Source of the DNA: Haliotis asinina
Taxonomy: Eukaryota; Mollusca; Gastropoda; Lepetellida; Haliotidae
Reading direction: 5' to 3'
Assembly (NCBI RefSeq): GCF_037392515.1
Contig: NC_090280.1
Location: 17,982,001 to 18,046,000 of the forward strand
DNA: 64,000 nucleotides
Below are positions 33,617 to 45,422 of the stretch, piece after piece. The position numbers were made by a program, and so were the translations under genes. The number at the start of each line of letters is the position of its first letter. Positions within the stretch are counted from its first letter, which is position 1. The notes below the pieces were generated by a model. That model was given only the letters and a program-made list of their open reading frames with translations, made no database searches and was not told where the DNA came from.

Positions 33617-34429
33617 TTACACAGCTGGCTGACTGTCAGATGATGACTGAGACTTTGAACGTGATTGAGAAGACGACGTATGATTAGATGACGGTTGTGA
33701 AACTTCCTCTGACGTACTAGGTATTGATTCCGCAGTTTGAGATGATGTAGCAGGATATGGATTCTGTGGAGAGTTGCCTTTTATCCAAGTCAAGTTTGTT
33801 TGGCAGCTTGTGGTTGATTTAGATACTTTAGGGCTTAACTCGATTGGTGTTTTGGTTACTGAAGCATAACTTTCTGTCAACTCAGATCTCTGTACAAGTT
33901 TTTTGGCATCAGAAAAACTAATGTTCTGGGTAAATTTGATCTTGTTGATCTGCATTTGTTCTTTCCAAATTGGACATTCTTTAGAGAAAGAAGAATGATC
34001 ACCTGAGCAGTTGGTGCATTTCTTAAAAGTACTTGTACAATCTTCACCACAGTGAGCACACACAACAGACAGTGTGTGCAAGTACGTATTTACACCATAG
34101 CCATACTTCTGACATTTAAAGCATCTCAGCGGATTAGGAATGTAGGTGTCAACAGTGATATTACAGTAACCTGCCTTCAAGAACTTGGGAGCAGTTGGTG
34201 ACGAAAAGGAAAACAGGTAGGCATTTGTTAGAACAGTTTCATTGTTTTTACGTGTTGAAAAGCGTTTTACATAGAGTACACATTGGTCTTTCATTTCAGT
34301 CACGATGTCAAGTTCTGTCATGTCAGAAAACAACCGATCACGGTCTCTGATGATACCTTTGCACGTGTTTAACGTCTTGTGAGCAGAAACAGTAACCGGA
34401 ATGCCAACAAACGATTCTGTACTCATCAA
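33617..34429 (-). pseudogene. LINE ORF1 (nucleic-acid-binding, zinc knuckles)
   Basis: 270-codon ORF. It contains RCFKCQKYGYGVNTYLHTLS, CAHCGEDC and CTNCSGDHSSFSKECP, a run of CCHC-type knuckles typical of I/Jockey ORF1. Homologous text (WPRFLVIETVDKTPLKLNPF, IKRLRSGALQVEC) extends upstream on the minus strand to about 34670 across one stop, so the native ORF1 began earlier. Confidence 0.8.
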
Positions 34430-35296
34430 ATTGACTGATTGCTGCCGTTTCCCGCACTCAACCTGCAGTGCACCTGAACGTAACCGTTTAATGTTCTTAA
34501 CTTCCCCGGCAATACCTTAAATACCTTTGGCAACTGCGAACGGGTTCAATTTTAGAGGTGTTTTGTCAACAGTTTCAATCACAAGAAAGCGTGGCCAAAA
34601 GTCAATTGATCTGGGCGGTCCAAGGTCATCATCATCAACATCATTTTCAAGAGGACGTTTGGTTTTCTTGTGGGGATTTCATAAGCCATATTTAGGGTTG
34701 AGATTTCATCATCCGAGCTCCCCACCCACCACGGAGTATCACAAGGACAATGCTAAAAACAAGCAGATTCCCAGCTTGCAGCACCAAGGATACCCGTATG
34801 ATATACTGAAGCAGAATAATATAAAAGTAATTATTCCACCTGATTGGCCCATGAGCCACCGCCTTCTGGGCTTACGACTCTAGGCAAAACATACATAACA
34901 TGATACATTTGAAATACAATAGTCTGAAAATAGGACCAAGCATGAAAAATTATTCATAATTGTGAGCATTACACAGTTGCAGCTCAGGGCTTGGCGTGAC
35001 CAGCCGATTGATAGAACTGGGCCAGTTCTACCACCCATCTAGGTGAAGTAAGGGCCGAAGTGGTGTGTTGGGCAAAAGGAGCAAAGTGGTTCAGTCTCCT
35101 ACTGCCCTCAACCACCAGACTACCGTCCTCCACCGACACGGGACGCAACCCACGGCAAACAGGTTGCCCAATTCGGTTGCTCCTTGCAACCAGCAATGGG
35201 GTGCTATGGACCTAGTTGACCCGGGTCCATCTGACCATTACTCAGCCAGAAAAGGAGTTTGCACGTATCTTAAACAATGATATGTACAGTCCCACA

Positions 35297-35545
35297 TTAT
35301 AACACATTGGTCCCACATTGGTCTCTATTGATCAAAGGTTTGTGGCGGCGGATTTCGATGGCTTCCAACAGTTTCCTTTTTGTGAAGTCCTGGCTTTTGG
35401 CTGACAGGATTTGATTCGATGAGTGGGGCATTTTTGTTGATGGTGCATCATCTATGGACTGCCTGGTCCAGACTAGATTATTTACAGACAACCGCCATCT
35501 AGCTGGAACAGAGTCCAGTGCATCTTTAAACAGCAAACCAGCCAA
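35297..35545 (-). pseudogene. Penelope-like element C-terminal relic, left copy
   Basis: SQDFTKRKLLEAIEIRRHKP followed by NRD resembles the end of the GIY-YIG endonuclease of Penelope-like elements. The fragment also runs through a SINE-A tail-like piece (35449-35505). Paralogue at 45138-45422. Old and fragmentary. Confidence 0.5.
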
Positions 35546-36825
35546 TATCTTTTATCTGACAACTTTTTGATGCTGTATATAACTTGAGTCTATATTTATA
35601 TTAAACAGAGAAGGGAATTTAATAGATTCCTTCCCTGACATGCGTGTGTCATGTAATCCAAAATTGTCTGAATTAAACTGTCTGTTTATTGTGATTTTAA
35701 CAGCTGGAGGTTTTAAAACAGAACGTACTCCATTCCCCACCCCTCTCCAACCATAGCTATAGCTACAGTGGTTTTTTATGTACTAGGAAATGGACACATT
35801 ATGAAGTATCAACAACTGTTTCTTACAGTAACTAAACATGTCTTTAACAAACATGAGCCCCATCCGGGAGTGATGTATATCAGTATATGAATGGGCTCCT
35901 ACAAAGCAAGGTAAAGGTTAAGACCACACACAATTATGAATACTTCATGATGGGCCCATGTCTTTATCATACACAAACCTGTAGCTATATATGGGCTGGG
36001 GAATGAGGTAAATTGACTGCTACATATAATGCTCCAATGTTCCAACCTTTTAAGACCCATGCCCACTGCATCACTACGATCAGCCCAATGTTATACTGAA
36101 ATGATATATAACAAATGAATACACACAATAAATAGGCCATATTCTTCTACCATTGTTACACATTTGAAACATATACATTGTTATAAAAACATTGTTGAAT
36201 GAATCATTTATGCATTTCAAAAGTGTTAGCTCTAATTATTATTATTAATTATATAATGTGGTAAAAAACATTTTCTAGTCACTATTACTGGGCGTTCAGT
36301 TCCCATCTCACATAAAAGGAGAAAATGGGGAAAAATCAACGAATTACACGTCATCAAATTTGGGAAATGAAGATGCTAACTATATTCGATCAGTGTGGTC
36401 GTTTAGATCTATGTTTTATGTCTACGGTTTCGAGGTAATAGCGAGCTGACACAAAATATCAAAGCACATGTCGGTGATGAAAATAGGGTGTGTGACATTG
36501 TTTACATATCGCCCATGTAACGATGAATTTCGTGTTTCGAAACTGCTTAAATAGCGTTTTCCAACACTGAAAGCAACGATGGCCTTTGCTCTGGTGACGT
36601 AGACTTTGCCATAGTGTCGATGAAAATGCAATGAAAAATTTATAGGGGATATGAAAGCATAATGCTGCCACTTTGGGAATGACAAAGATTATGAAAAATT
36701 GCCTCATAACACCTTAATGATTTTCCCTATCGCCACGTGTTGCTGATGATTAAAACGCTTCAGATAGAGCAAGTCTACACCATCCTCGGATTCTGCATAC
36801 GTCAAAGGGGCGCTTTTTGCTTTAC

Positions 36826-37058
36826 AAAAACCCGCGAAGATCAGGGCCAGAATTGATCTTCAGTGCTTGTCACAAAAGAGGACAAACGGGATCGAGTGGT
36901 CACGCTCGCTGACTTGATTTACACGTCACCGTATCCCACATGGGATCGAGGCTCATGATATTGATCCCTGGATCGTATGGTCCAGACTCGATTATTTACG
37001 CATCTCTGTCATATAGCTGGAATATATCTGCTTGCGGCGTAAAACTAAACTCACTCCA
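36826..37058 (+). repeat. SINE-A copy (paralogue of 20500-20738)
   Basis: Same words and the same place relative to the gene: GGGATCGAGTGGTCACGCTC, CTCGATTATTTACGCATC and CATATAGCTGGAATATATCT. It predates the segmental duplication. Confidence 0.85.
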
Positions 37059-37270
37059 AACAGGTGATAACTATTGTGACTTAACAAAATGTACATGCAT
37101 ATCACATCATGTGTGTTTTAAGTTTATTTGTTGAATTTTATTCAGCTATTTAGTGATGTTTGTTTTACATACTGATCGTCCATCCTCCGAGCGATAGGAT
37201 AATTTTGTGATTGTTTTGGAAAACTCTATAATGGGCGCTGTTGGTGAAGGAAATATGTTTTGTACTAAGT

Positions 37271-38578
37271 CTAATAGACAGCAGGTTGTAGACGCCCAGG
37301 CAGGTCTATTTTCTCGTCAAATCTCGGGAAGCCATAGCGTTCTAGAACGATATTACCGTCGGCCAACTCTCGCGGGGTCAGGGGAAAACGTGGTCCTGTT
37401 GACTTCCGGCTTATCGACGAACCTCGTTGTGAGTCTACTTCAAATGCTGCCAGGGCTTTCGAGACATGTTTCTCTGGTATGTCTAATTTCTGGAACAAGG
37501 CTCTAACCATTCCTTCCTTCTCCTTCACAAGCTCTTCGTACAGGATGGCAAATATCGGGATCCCACTATCAATAAATTCCTTGTATCGCGTCATAAGAGC
37601 TGACGACGCGGCCACCATGTGACCTACCATACACAATTTTACTGCTATATCCTCAAGATCATGGTCGTAGCGATCCACCCGTGTATACATCTTGTACAGA
37701 TTCCTTCGAAGTCCTGGAAAGAATCTCGCGAGTAAATCAGAATCCATCATAACTTTTGTTAACTTTGCGAGGAATTCCGACTGTGCAAACCCTTTGACAG
37801 AAAGGGCATATGGCAAACTGTCTCTGTACAGAAACAGGTGCTTGATTTCAGGAAACATCTCACATATGACCTTGACCTCTGCAAATGTGAATGAAGCGAC
37901 CTTCATAATAATTCTTTGAGCTCCTGGCAGCTTCTTACTCTGCAGCCTTATCACACTCCGCAGCAGCTTTACAACTTCCTCTTCCGGTGTGGTTTCAAGT
38001 TTACTTAACATTGTGACAGATATTAAGGCCTCTGGTTCTCCGAGGGTTATTGTTCCGGGGACTTTCTCAAACACCTGGCTCAGAAGAGTAGAGCCACAGC
38101 GTCCAATGCTTGACAGCCATATGACAGGTACGTGAGGGTCGCCCGTCTCGTCCGCCAGACGGTGGAAGGCTTCCATAGGAATGGTGTAGAGCTTCTCAGC
38201 ATTGACAGCCTGGGCCCACTTCATGAAAGGATGTGTGTCGGAGCTGTAGATATCAACATCAGTGGCTGTTTTAACAAATATGGCCTCTGTTAAAGTGATG
38301 TTATACAGAGATACTGATGGGTCCAAGAGGATTCGAGGATGGTCAAACCTTTCGTGTGTAGTCCAGAATTCATTTGTATTTGAAGGCGTCATGTGAGATA
38401 CTTTCCTTTTCCAAAGCACATGTTGCACGTGGACGGCGCGTTCATAGCACGTGCTGGTAGCTGCACGTTCAGACTGTACCCCAGTTATTCTCCAAATAAG
38501 GTCCTGAAGAACTTTGTATATAGGTGTCCAAATCAGGAAGAAGATGGAAACGAGGCTGGATGACAAGTCAGAAAACAT
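37271..38578 (-). CDS. Sulfotransferase-like protein, gene 4 (mosaic)
   Basis: 435 aa, intact; P-loop GRCGSTLL at 159-166 and YRDSLPYALS at 251-260. The N-terminal ~180 and C-terminal ~85 residues are nearly those of gene 3. Residues 183-350 instead match gene 5 (EPEALISVTMLSKLETTPEE, KGFAQSEFLAKLTKVMMDSD, RVDRYDHDLEDIAV). The swap falls in the region expected to shape the acceptor site and dimer surface, so specificity may follow the middle segment (inference). Acceptor TTATCTTCCCCAG 10 nt before the ATG; poly(A) signal at 37137-37142. Family role as for gene 1; substrate unknown. Confidence 0.86.
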   Translation of the reverse strand: MFSDLSSSLVSIFFLIWTPIYKVLQDLIWRITGVQSERAATSTCYERAVHVQHVLWKRKVSHMTPSNTNEFWTTHERFDHPRILLDPSVSLYNITLTEAIFVKTATDVDIYSSDTHPFMKWAQAVNAEKLYTIPMEAFHRLADETGDPHVPVIWLSSIGRCGSTLLSQVFEKVPGTITLGEPEALISVTMLSKLETTPEEEVVKLLRSVIRLQSKKLPGAQRIIMKVASFTFAEVKVICEMFPEIKHLFLYRDSLPYALSVKGFAQSEFLAKLTKVMMDSDLLARFFPGLRRNLYKMYTRVDRYDHDLEDIAVKLCMVGHMVAASSALMTRYKEFIDSGIPIFAILYEELVKEKEGMVRALFQKLDIPEKHVSKALAAFEVDSQRGSSISRKSTGPRFPLTPRELADGNIVLERYGFPRFDEKIDLPGRLQPAVY

Positions 38579-38809
38579 CTTCTGGTTTCTGGGGAAGATA
38601 AAAACATGTTCTTACTATCCTGCATGTACACACGAAAAGGAAACGGGAATAATAAACACACCGGTCTGTTTTATAACACATATTGTGAAATTCTGAATTC
38701 TCATTCAAAGCATTCTGAATCACGGGCTGGTGACAACGTGAGTGAGTTGGTGCTCAGCAGGATGTCAGCGTCACGGCATGTCAACTGGATGGAAGGAAAT
38801 GGGAGGGTG

Positions 38810-39020
38810 AGTGAGTGAGTCAAGAATTAACGTCACATCAGCAATATTTCAGCCATATAGTGACGGTCGAAATTCACAATTTATGAAAAGTTATGAGAAT
38901 ACTTTACAAAAAGATGTCATCGGAGGACAGTACAGCAAGAAGAATATCACACATGTGTAAGACTAGTTTGTGAGCATGTGACAAATTAAACAATCAAATG
39001 ACGAAGGGGCAGGAGTCATC
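38810..39020 (-). mobile_element. LINE 3'-end fragment, right copy
   Basis: Paralogue of 22488-22700: GAGTGAGTGAGTCAAGAATT, then AACGTCACATCAGCAATATT. Confidence 0.7.
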
Positions 39021-39175
39021 ATGCATGCGACGACAATTTTAACCTCTGTTCCTTTGTATTAATTATCATCAGCATTCATTAGTGCTTGTATTGTGTATAT
39101 GTTTGTGAATTTTTGAGACCGTTTTTGATACAAAAAGAATTTCCGTCGGGATAATAGGGTTATATCTTATCTTAT

Positions 39176-39480
39176 GTTATGGATATGGGGCAGATGGGCG
39201 CCAAAAACAGCTCGAATTGTCCAGAACTTCTTAAATGCTCACGACTTCCAAAATGTTCCATGGCCAGCACGCTCACCAGACGAAAAAAACCAATACAGCA
39301 ATTGTGGGATCGACTGAATCGCTAGGTGAGAAGACGACCTCGACCCCCAGCGAAACGACAAGAACTTGCGGACGCTCTCAGGATCGAGTGGAGTAGGATT
39401 CCGAATGAGGTCATTAATGAGGGTGATCACTTTCTTTTGCCCACAAGTTTAGCTGTAATGTTGTTGAGTGCGATGTTAAA
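39176..39480 (+). pseudogene. Tc1-type transposase fragment, right copy
   Basis: Paralogue of 22855-23140. The NPIQQLWD region is further damaged (extra A run at 39284, stop after LNR), and it joins directly to ATGTTGTTGAGTGCGATG, as does the second Tc1 piece of the left copy at 23610-23745. Confidence 0.75.
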
Positions 39481-40446
39481 CAACAACCAACCAACCGATG
39501 GGAGTTGGTGGATTGGGTGGATTGTATGTGGAGGTCTTCTATGCATAATACTTCAACGCTTATTGTTACTTGTTATAAATACATTCATTAACTGACCACC
39601 AGCTGAATGATAAAAAGCAGGTGTAGGTTCATACCTCCAAACTCGGGTCACAACAAGGAAGTAGTATTCGCTGTATTGCATGCAATTATTATTGCCTGAC
39701 ACTGGGCCGACACCGTTTTGGCCGGGCAGACACTGTTTTGATGATAAGAATTGTAACATAACTACGTATGAGCATGTGCTGTGTATTTAGGTTAAAAATT
39801 GATTATACTAAAGAATATTTTCAGATTTAGGTTGTTATTAGTTTACAGATTGAAATGAATCAAATGTGTGTTTTCATTATCATAGATTATACTCTTTATA
39901 AAAAATGCTAGGGCTTGCACATGATTGTTTTGCTATGAAAGTCGGTCCAACCCTCAATACTATCTAAATATAAAGCTTTGCAATCCAGCGAACTTATACG
40001 AAACAAATGACTTTCTACGTGTCTGCAGACATATTAGTTTCATGACATGACAACATTTCGAGGGAAAAAACACAAAAACGGGATTGAATCACTATATTAT
40101 CCAGACATCCGAAAATCTGAAAAGCCTCCACTGCTGGGATACTTTATTAAAATCAGACAAGATATACCACGGATGTTTTCATATACGTGTACCGGCATAT
40201 GATAGGCATCCACTTTTCCTAATGTCCCACTGTTTAGGTGGAAGAAATTCTGACAAGATGGACAATATCCCAGTCGCTGTGTCCGTCACGGTCGGGGTAG
40301 CAGGTGCACACAAACGCGCAGCTTGGTTTGGTAATTTGAGCGTCGCTCTGTGTCAGTGGCTCTTTAAATAACAATGAGCCTGCCCCGCCGCCCCGAAACT
40401 ATGACTAACAACTCTGTCTCTCATGATTTCCCCTTTCGCCCACCTC

Positions 40447-40570
40447 ACAGGGGCTTGTATTGCTGACAATAAAACATCCTGGGTCCATCAAGCCTACACT
40501 GATGAAAATAAAACTTCAGTGTAGGCTTGTTGGACCCAGAATGTTTTATTTTCAGCAACATAAGCCCATG
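40447..40570. mobile_element. Foldback element, right copy
   Basis: Arms as in 25612-25790 (CAGGGGCTTGTATTGCTGAC / GCAACATAAGCCCATGTG), but the loop is only about 13 bp (GAAAATAAAACTT). Confidence 0.85.
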
Positions 40571-40814
40571 TGGCCCATCTTACCATGATCAGGGATAATC
40601 TACATCTATATATAGTCTCCCTGCTATGGTGAACAAGCTCTAAGCGTTGCAAGTCTACCCTGTCATCAGGTTTTGAATCCCTGATATCACGGACCTCCTT
40701 TCCATTTATAAAGAATATTTGTTTCTTATACGGCAACTTTTCGGCAACTAGATCTAAGCCCCTGTCCGACTGTCAAAAGACCTGAAAAGTTCCAGTCGTT
40801 AAACAAACAATGTT

Positions 40815-40950
40815 ATCACTCACCAACTGATGAAGCACTTCGAGTTAAAGGGTGGAGCTTCGTGATTAAACAACCCAAGCCACTCTTCTTTACCGCAGAG
40901 GACCTAGCGTGTTAGGGGTAGCATGCAGGTAGTCCTCGTCATTGGCAAGG
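40815..40950 (-). promoter_or_regulatory. Inferred non-coding exon 1 region, gene 4
   Basis: Minus strand: GAAGTGCTTCATCAGTTG followed by the donor GTGAGTGATA; paralogous to 26052-26190. Confidence 0.45.
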
Positions 40951-42279
40951 GTCCACGTGACTTGTAGGTATGGGTTACGAAAACAGCGATATTCAGCCAG
41001 GGGAGATAATCGAAACAGCTTTTCTCGTAGCACAAAACATTTTTAGAAAACGGGGAAAACGTTTTCGCGCACTTGTAACGTTGTTTTTAAAGCACACGTC
41101 TGTCACAGTTAAAAATTGTCACAGTTAAAAGAATTATCCAGCTTCAAATTGCACTAGTAATTGTATTTTTTGAACGTGTCGAAATATAAATGGAAAGAAA
41201 AGTACCTTCCCAGTGCGATGAAGCGACATACAGGTCCTGCTTGATAAAAAATTGTATTTGTCAAAAAGCGTTGATATATCATCTCTAGTGCGAAATAGGT
41301 GAGTGACAACATATTTCATACTTGCGATATAATGTATCTTGAAATAATGATCAATCCTATTTTAACTCATATTTGGGGTAAATGAATAGCATGCACTCTG
41401 AGTTGACATACTTTTTATGAAATTGACATGGCTATCAAAAATATGATTGAGATACTATTAGCATTCACATGTTAGTAACATTTGAAAGTTAACCATTACG
41501 ACATTTTATGTATTGCATCCATTTTCATTTGCATGGGCTGACCAAACGAAGAGATGAAAGAGAAAAAAGCCAGGCTACTTACGTTTTGCAGAGTGACACA
41601 GATTGGTCGCCAGTGTTATTAAGATGTTCATGAATAACATGCAACTTGACCTGTGTGCTGTTGTTAGGATTTCTTTGGGGCATTTATTCCTGCCATGTAC
41701 TGACAATTCGTGACAGAGTTGGAAGAACAAATCTAGGTGTCACTCTTTAAAGAATAACAATGTTTCCTGTATGATGTACATTAAACTTTGCCAAAATGGG
41801 TACATAAGTCCCCAAGATCATTGCAACTGAAACTGTATTTGCTGGAAACTGTTTGCATAAGTATTTATGATCGCATCCAAAACAGACCTCGACCCTGACC
41901 TCTAAATATTAGATATCGTGTCAATCCATCATGTATGTGATATTGGAAATGATATAAAAGGGCTTAGCTAAGATTTGTTTATTTGACTGGGGCCAAGTTT
42001 AGTTTTCAACCCCGACACTCTGAACCACAAAAGCAATGTCGCACAGATGCTGATGTCTTGAAGCACACACTTGTTCACCCTCAGTAACAAAAAGAACGGA
42101 GGATTGAGTTCAAACTTGACAATTATGATTAAGACATTTCCGGGATTCACACTTAGAGTACACACAAACAAAATCACCAAAAATGGTATCATTACGATAC
42201 CCTAACCTCAGCATTGTGTATGGTTGCGTGAACATCAATGAAAGCGTTGCATCATCTGTACTTTGAATGAATTAGCCGT

Positions 42280-43390
42280 TTGATGATGGCCAGCCTTTGT
42301 TGAAGTCATTCAGTCTTCTTTGAATCTCATCCCAAAGGTGTTCTATTGGACTTAAATCCTAACTGAGTGTAGACTATTGTAGTGTTTGGCTGCCATGTTG
42401 TCATAGGAAGTCAAATGTTGCTGTGGCGGTGTGGGCACGAGCGTTGTCTTGCTGGAAGAAGTGATCTCTGTAATGTCTAAAATGGGGTACAACATGGAGT
42501 TATGTGACATGGTCAATATAGAGAGCAGCTGTCATTTCCTCATCCTGGACCAAGACTGTGGAACACCACGGTGTCAACCAACTGGTTCAGGCCGATTGCG
42601 CCGCACACCATGACCATGAATAGACCATGAATCTCTTTCAACAATACACTCATTGGAAAACAGTTGACATGCCTCCACCATAACCTCAGTCTTCTATCAA
42701 CGGTTCCAAAACAATATCGGCTTTCGTGAGATAAAAGCACAGTTCTCCATTGGGGATAACGCCCATTTCGATGCTGAGTTGCCCACTGAAGTCGGTTTGG
42801 GCGGTGATGAGCAGTGAGGACAGGACTACGATATGGTCTGTGACAGCAGTGGTTTGTTCGAGTGAAGGTCGACGCACTGTCTCGACACTTGCGAGTCCCA
42901 GTGATCTGGCGTATTGTTTCCGTCGTTCTGGGAAAGCGATCTTGCTATTGGACAATCTGCCGGTCTTGACGTTGTGATGTTACTGAAGGTCGCTCACTGC
43001 GTGGACGGTCTTTGATGCTGTTGCCGACCTCATGACACACGGTAGTCGGTAGATTGTCCTAGCATGAACATTGAAATGATTGACAGTTTTACCAAGTTGC
43101 AATCGTCCGAAGACTTCGTTTCGAATGAAACCTGTGGTAATCTCATCTCTTCAACTAATCTCAAACTATAAACCTTCATGAGAAGCCACAGTGCTCTAAC
43201 GAATAAACATCGTCATCTGGATGGTCCCTGTTAAACAATCAGTCAATGTGTACAATAACTGGGCTAATTAATCAGGCAATGTACACAATCTCTGAAAATT
43301 TAGGCATTGTACACAATGACTGAGCTCGTTAGGCAATGTACACATTGACTGATTAATTCAATCATTGTACACATTGCCTGATTGTAGATA
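42280..43390 (-). pseudogene. Tc1-type transposon relic, right copy
   Basis: Paralogue of 27400-28490, similarly interrupted. It retains the region encoding the NARAHTATATFDFL block and extra sequence at 42740-42795 that the left copy lacks. Confidence 0.7.
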
Positions 43391-43469
43391 TTGACTGTAA
43401 CATATACAAATATCATCCAGAAATGTTTATGATTATAATAAACATGCTGAATTAACTGACCAATATATG

Positions 43470-43674
<205 letters not shown>

Positions 43675-44194
43675 GGCTGAAAACAATGAATTTGGTACTT
43701 TACATTCCTAAACTGAATACACAAAAATACATGGTATAATCAGTATGTTAATACATTGGCATACATATATGGGATGAACGTTTTAGACAAATGAACATTC
43801 CAATATTTGTGAATTGTTGAATTAAGGGTGAGTTTTACCTATGGCCTGAAGCCAGCGTCAGAGTACACATTTGCTGTACATTGATTATTTTGGGCATAAT
43901 AACCCCGGTGTCCTTAGAATACATCTGATGCAAATCACATCAGCAGTTATTCAGTCAGATATTAGTTAACCCGTTTGGTTAAATGCTGTTACGGACTTTT
44001 TGCTTTACTGTATTAAGCTTTACATCAGTGGATGCATGCGTAATTTAACTCACCATCAATGATTTTGCGTATGAATTTTGAGTACACTGTAATTTGCTCA
44101 GTGCTTGTTGATCAGTTCACCATTGTGATTGTACTTCTAAAAATCCAAATTTTATGGAGTGTATCTAGAAATTGTATCTTTATATAGATATTGG

Positions 44195-44800
44195 GTAGTA
44201 TGTTACACCTAAACATATTTGGACTAAAGCATTAATTACTCATGGTGCACACAGTAAAAAGAATGTTATAGCATTGTACAGATGTCAAAAGAAAGTTGAA
44301 AATTATCCATGTCAAGATTAATTATGACATTTAATGCTGTGATTCTTCCTTTAGTGTGTAAGTGTGCAGAAGTACAGGGGACCTCATACTGAACTACACT
44401 GGCATATGTCCAATCCGGCAAGTTGTCAGCTCTGACAGAAAGTCAGTCCCGTCCATGGCTACTACTTTTATCACCAGCTCTACAATCCGGCTCATTGTTT
44501 AAACAGGATTGTTTCTTCAGTCCCAGTGAGTGCCGGTTTAGACAGCTTCAACCGAATTTAAGATGTACAGCAAGAATTTGTAAACGGTTTCTTAATACTG
44601 CAAACAATGCTATGGTTTGGGGAGAATGTGGCAGAACCCCTCTATAAATAGTGCACACCGCAAGGGCTATACAGTATTGGTGCATCCGACTGTATTTGGA
44701 TGAATGCAAACTGTCTCTCCAGTGGCTTTGGAAGATACACAACTGCCCCATACACTGTATGACTGTAAATATTATATATTAAGGGGAAGGTCGCTTGTAG
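44195..44800 (+). pseudogene. LINE RT C-terminal relic, right copy
   Basis: Plus-strand fragments FLNTANNAMVWGECGRTPL, then YWCIRLYLDECKLSL in a shifted frame, resemble the region downstream of the palm in LINE reverse transcriptases. Frameshifted. Confidence 0.5.
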
Positions 44801-45137
44801 AATATGAGTTTCATATGCATGAATTGCTTTCATCTGACCATTACTCAGCCACAAGAAGTTTGCATGTATCTCAAACAATTATATGTACAGTCCCAATTAT
44901 ATGTACAGTGTTTTATCGGATCAATGCTTATAGAATGTTGATCTATGGACTACTTCTTCAATGGGCATTCTAGAAGTTGGTGAGTCAAAAATTCTTCTTT
45001 CTTTCTTTACTCATATGAATGTGATAGAGTAAACGAGTGGTACATAATTGGAAGAGGCCAGTAGGGAACTAAAACAAAGAACACTAGTGGTGAAGCCAAT
45101 GACGAGTGGGATTAAGTAGTAACAACAGACACAGTGC

Positions 45138-45422
45138 TTAGATAGTCAGTGGTTTGATCAGTTCTTCATAGACCGATGGTATGTAGTATCCTTGGTCTCT
45201 ATTCATCATAGGTTTGTGGCGGCGGATTTCGATGGCTTCCAACAGTTTCCTTTTTGTGAAGTCCTGGCTTTTGGCTGACAGGATTTGATTCGATGAATGG
45301 GGCGTTTTTGTTGATGGTGCATCATCTATGGACTGCCTGGTCCAGACTAGATTATTTACAGACAACCGCCATATAGCTGGAACAGAGTCCAGTGCATCTT
45401 TAAACAGCAAACCAGCCAACAT
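45138..45422 (-). pseudogene. Penelope-like element C-terminal relic, right copy
   Basis: KRKLLEAIEIRRHKPMMNRD and YYIPSVYEELI resemble the C-terminus of Penelope-like GIY-YIG proteins. It is longer than the left-copy fragment. Confidence 0.5.

Larger units (their letters stand above)
29332..35228 (-). mobile_element. I-superfamily LINE (about 5.9 kb, decayed), with precise ends
   Basis: The duplicate locus at 44810-44850 runs from AATATGAGT to ATCTGACCATTACTCAGCC with only about 22 bp between, so the insertion edges are near 29332 and 35228. On the minus strand it has a 5' UTR, ORF1 with zinc knuckles, an ORF2 with AP-endonuclease, reverse transcriptase and RNase H, and a 3' tail ending in (CACT)n. 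The RNase H plus the ORF1 type fit the I/Nimb/Jockey group. Several stops and frameshifts. The reverse transcriptase runs from DHLVRLESSVKK straight into MPLFISEFLKDR, so the block that normally carries motif A (first catalytic Asp) appears deleted. Confidence 0.88.
20340..36645. repeat. Segmental duplication, left copy (with gene 3)
   Basis: From GGGATATGAAAGCATAATGC at 20323 the sequence matches 36645 onward in order to about 46548, with small indels. It includes the SINE-A, the sulfotransferase, a LINE tail, a Tc1 relic, the foldback element, exon 1, a second Tc1 relic and a Penelope-like relic. The left copy has extra insertions: about 0.9 kb at 23820-24730 and the LINE at 29332-35228. 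Stretches without a listed feature (24735-25610, 26195-27400, 28490-29100, 35550-36640) show nothing coding on either copy. Confidence 0.9.
38589..40823 (-). other. Inferred 5'-UTR intron of gene 4
   Basis: Donor GTGAGTGAT (minus, from 40823) to acceptor AG at 38589-38590. About 2.2 kb, shorter than the gene 3 intron because the left copy gained insertions. Confidence 0.5.
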
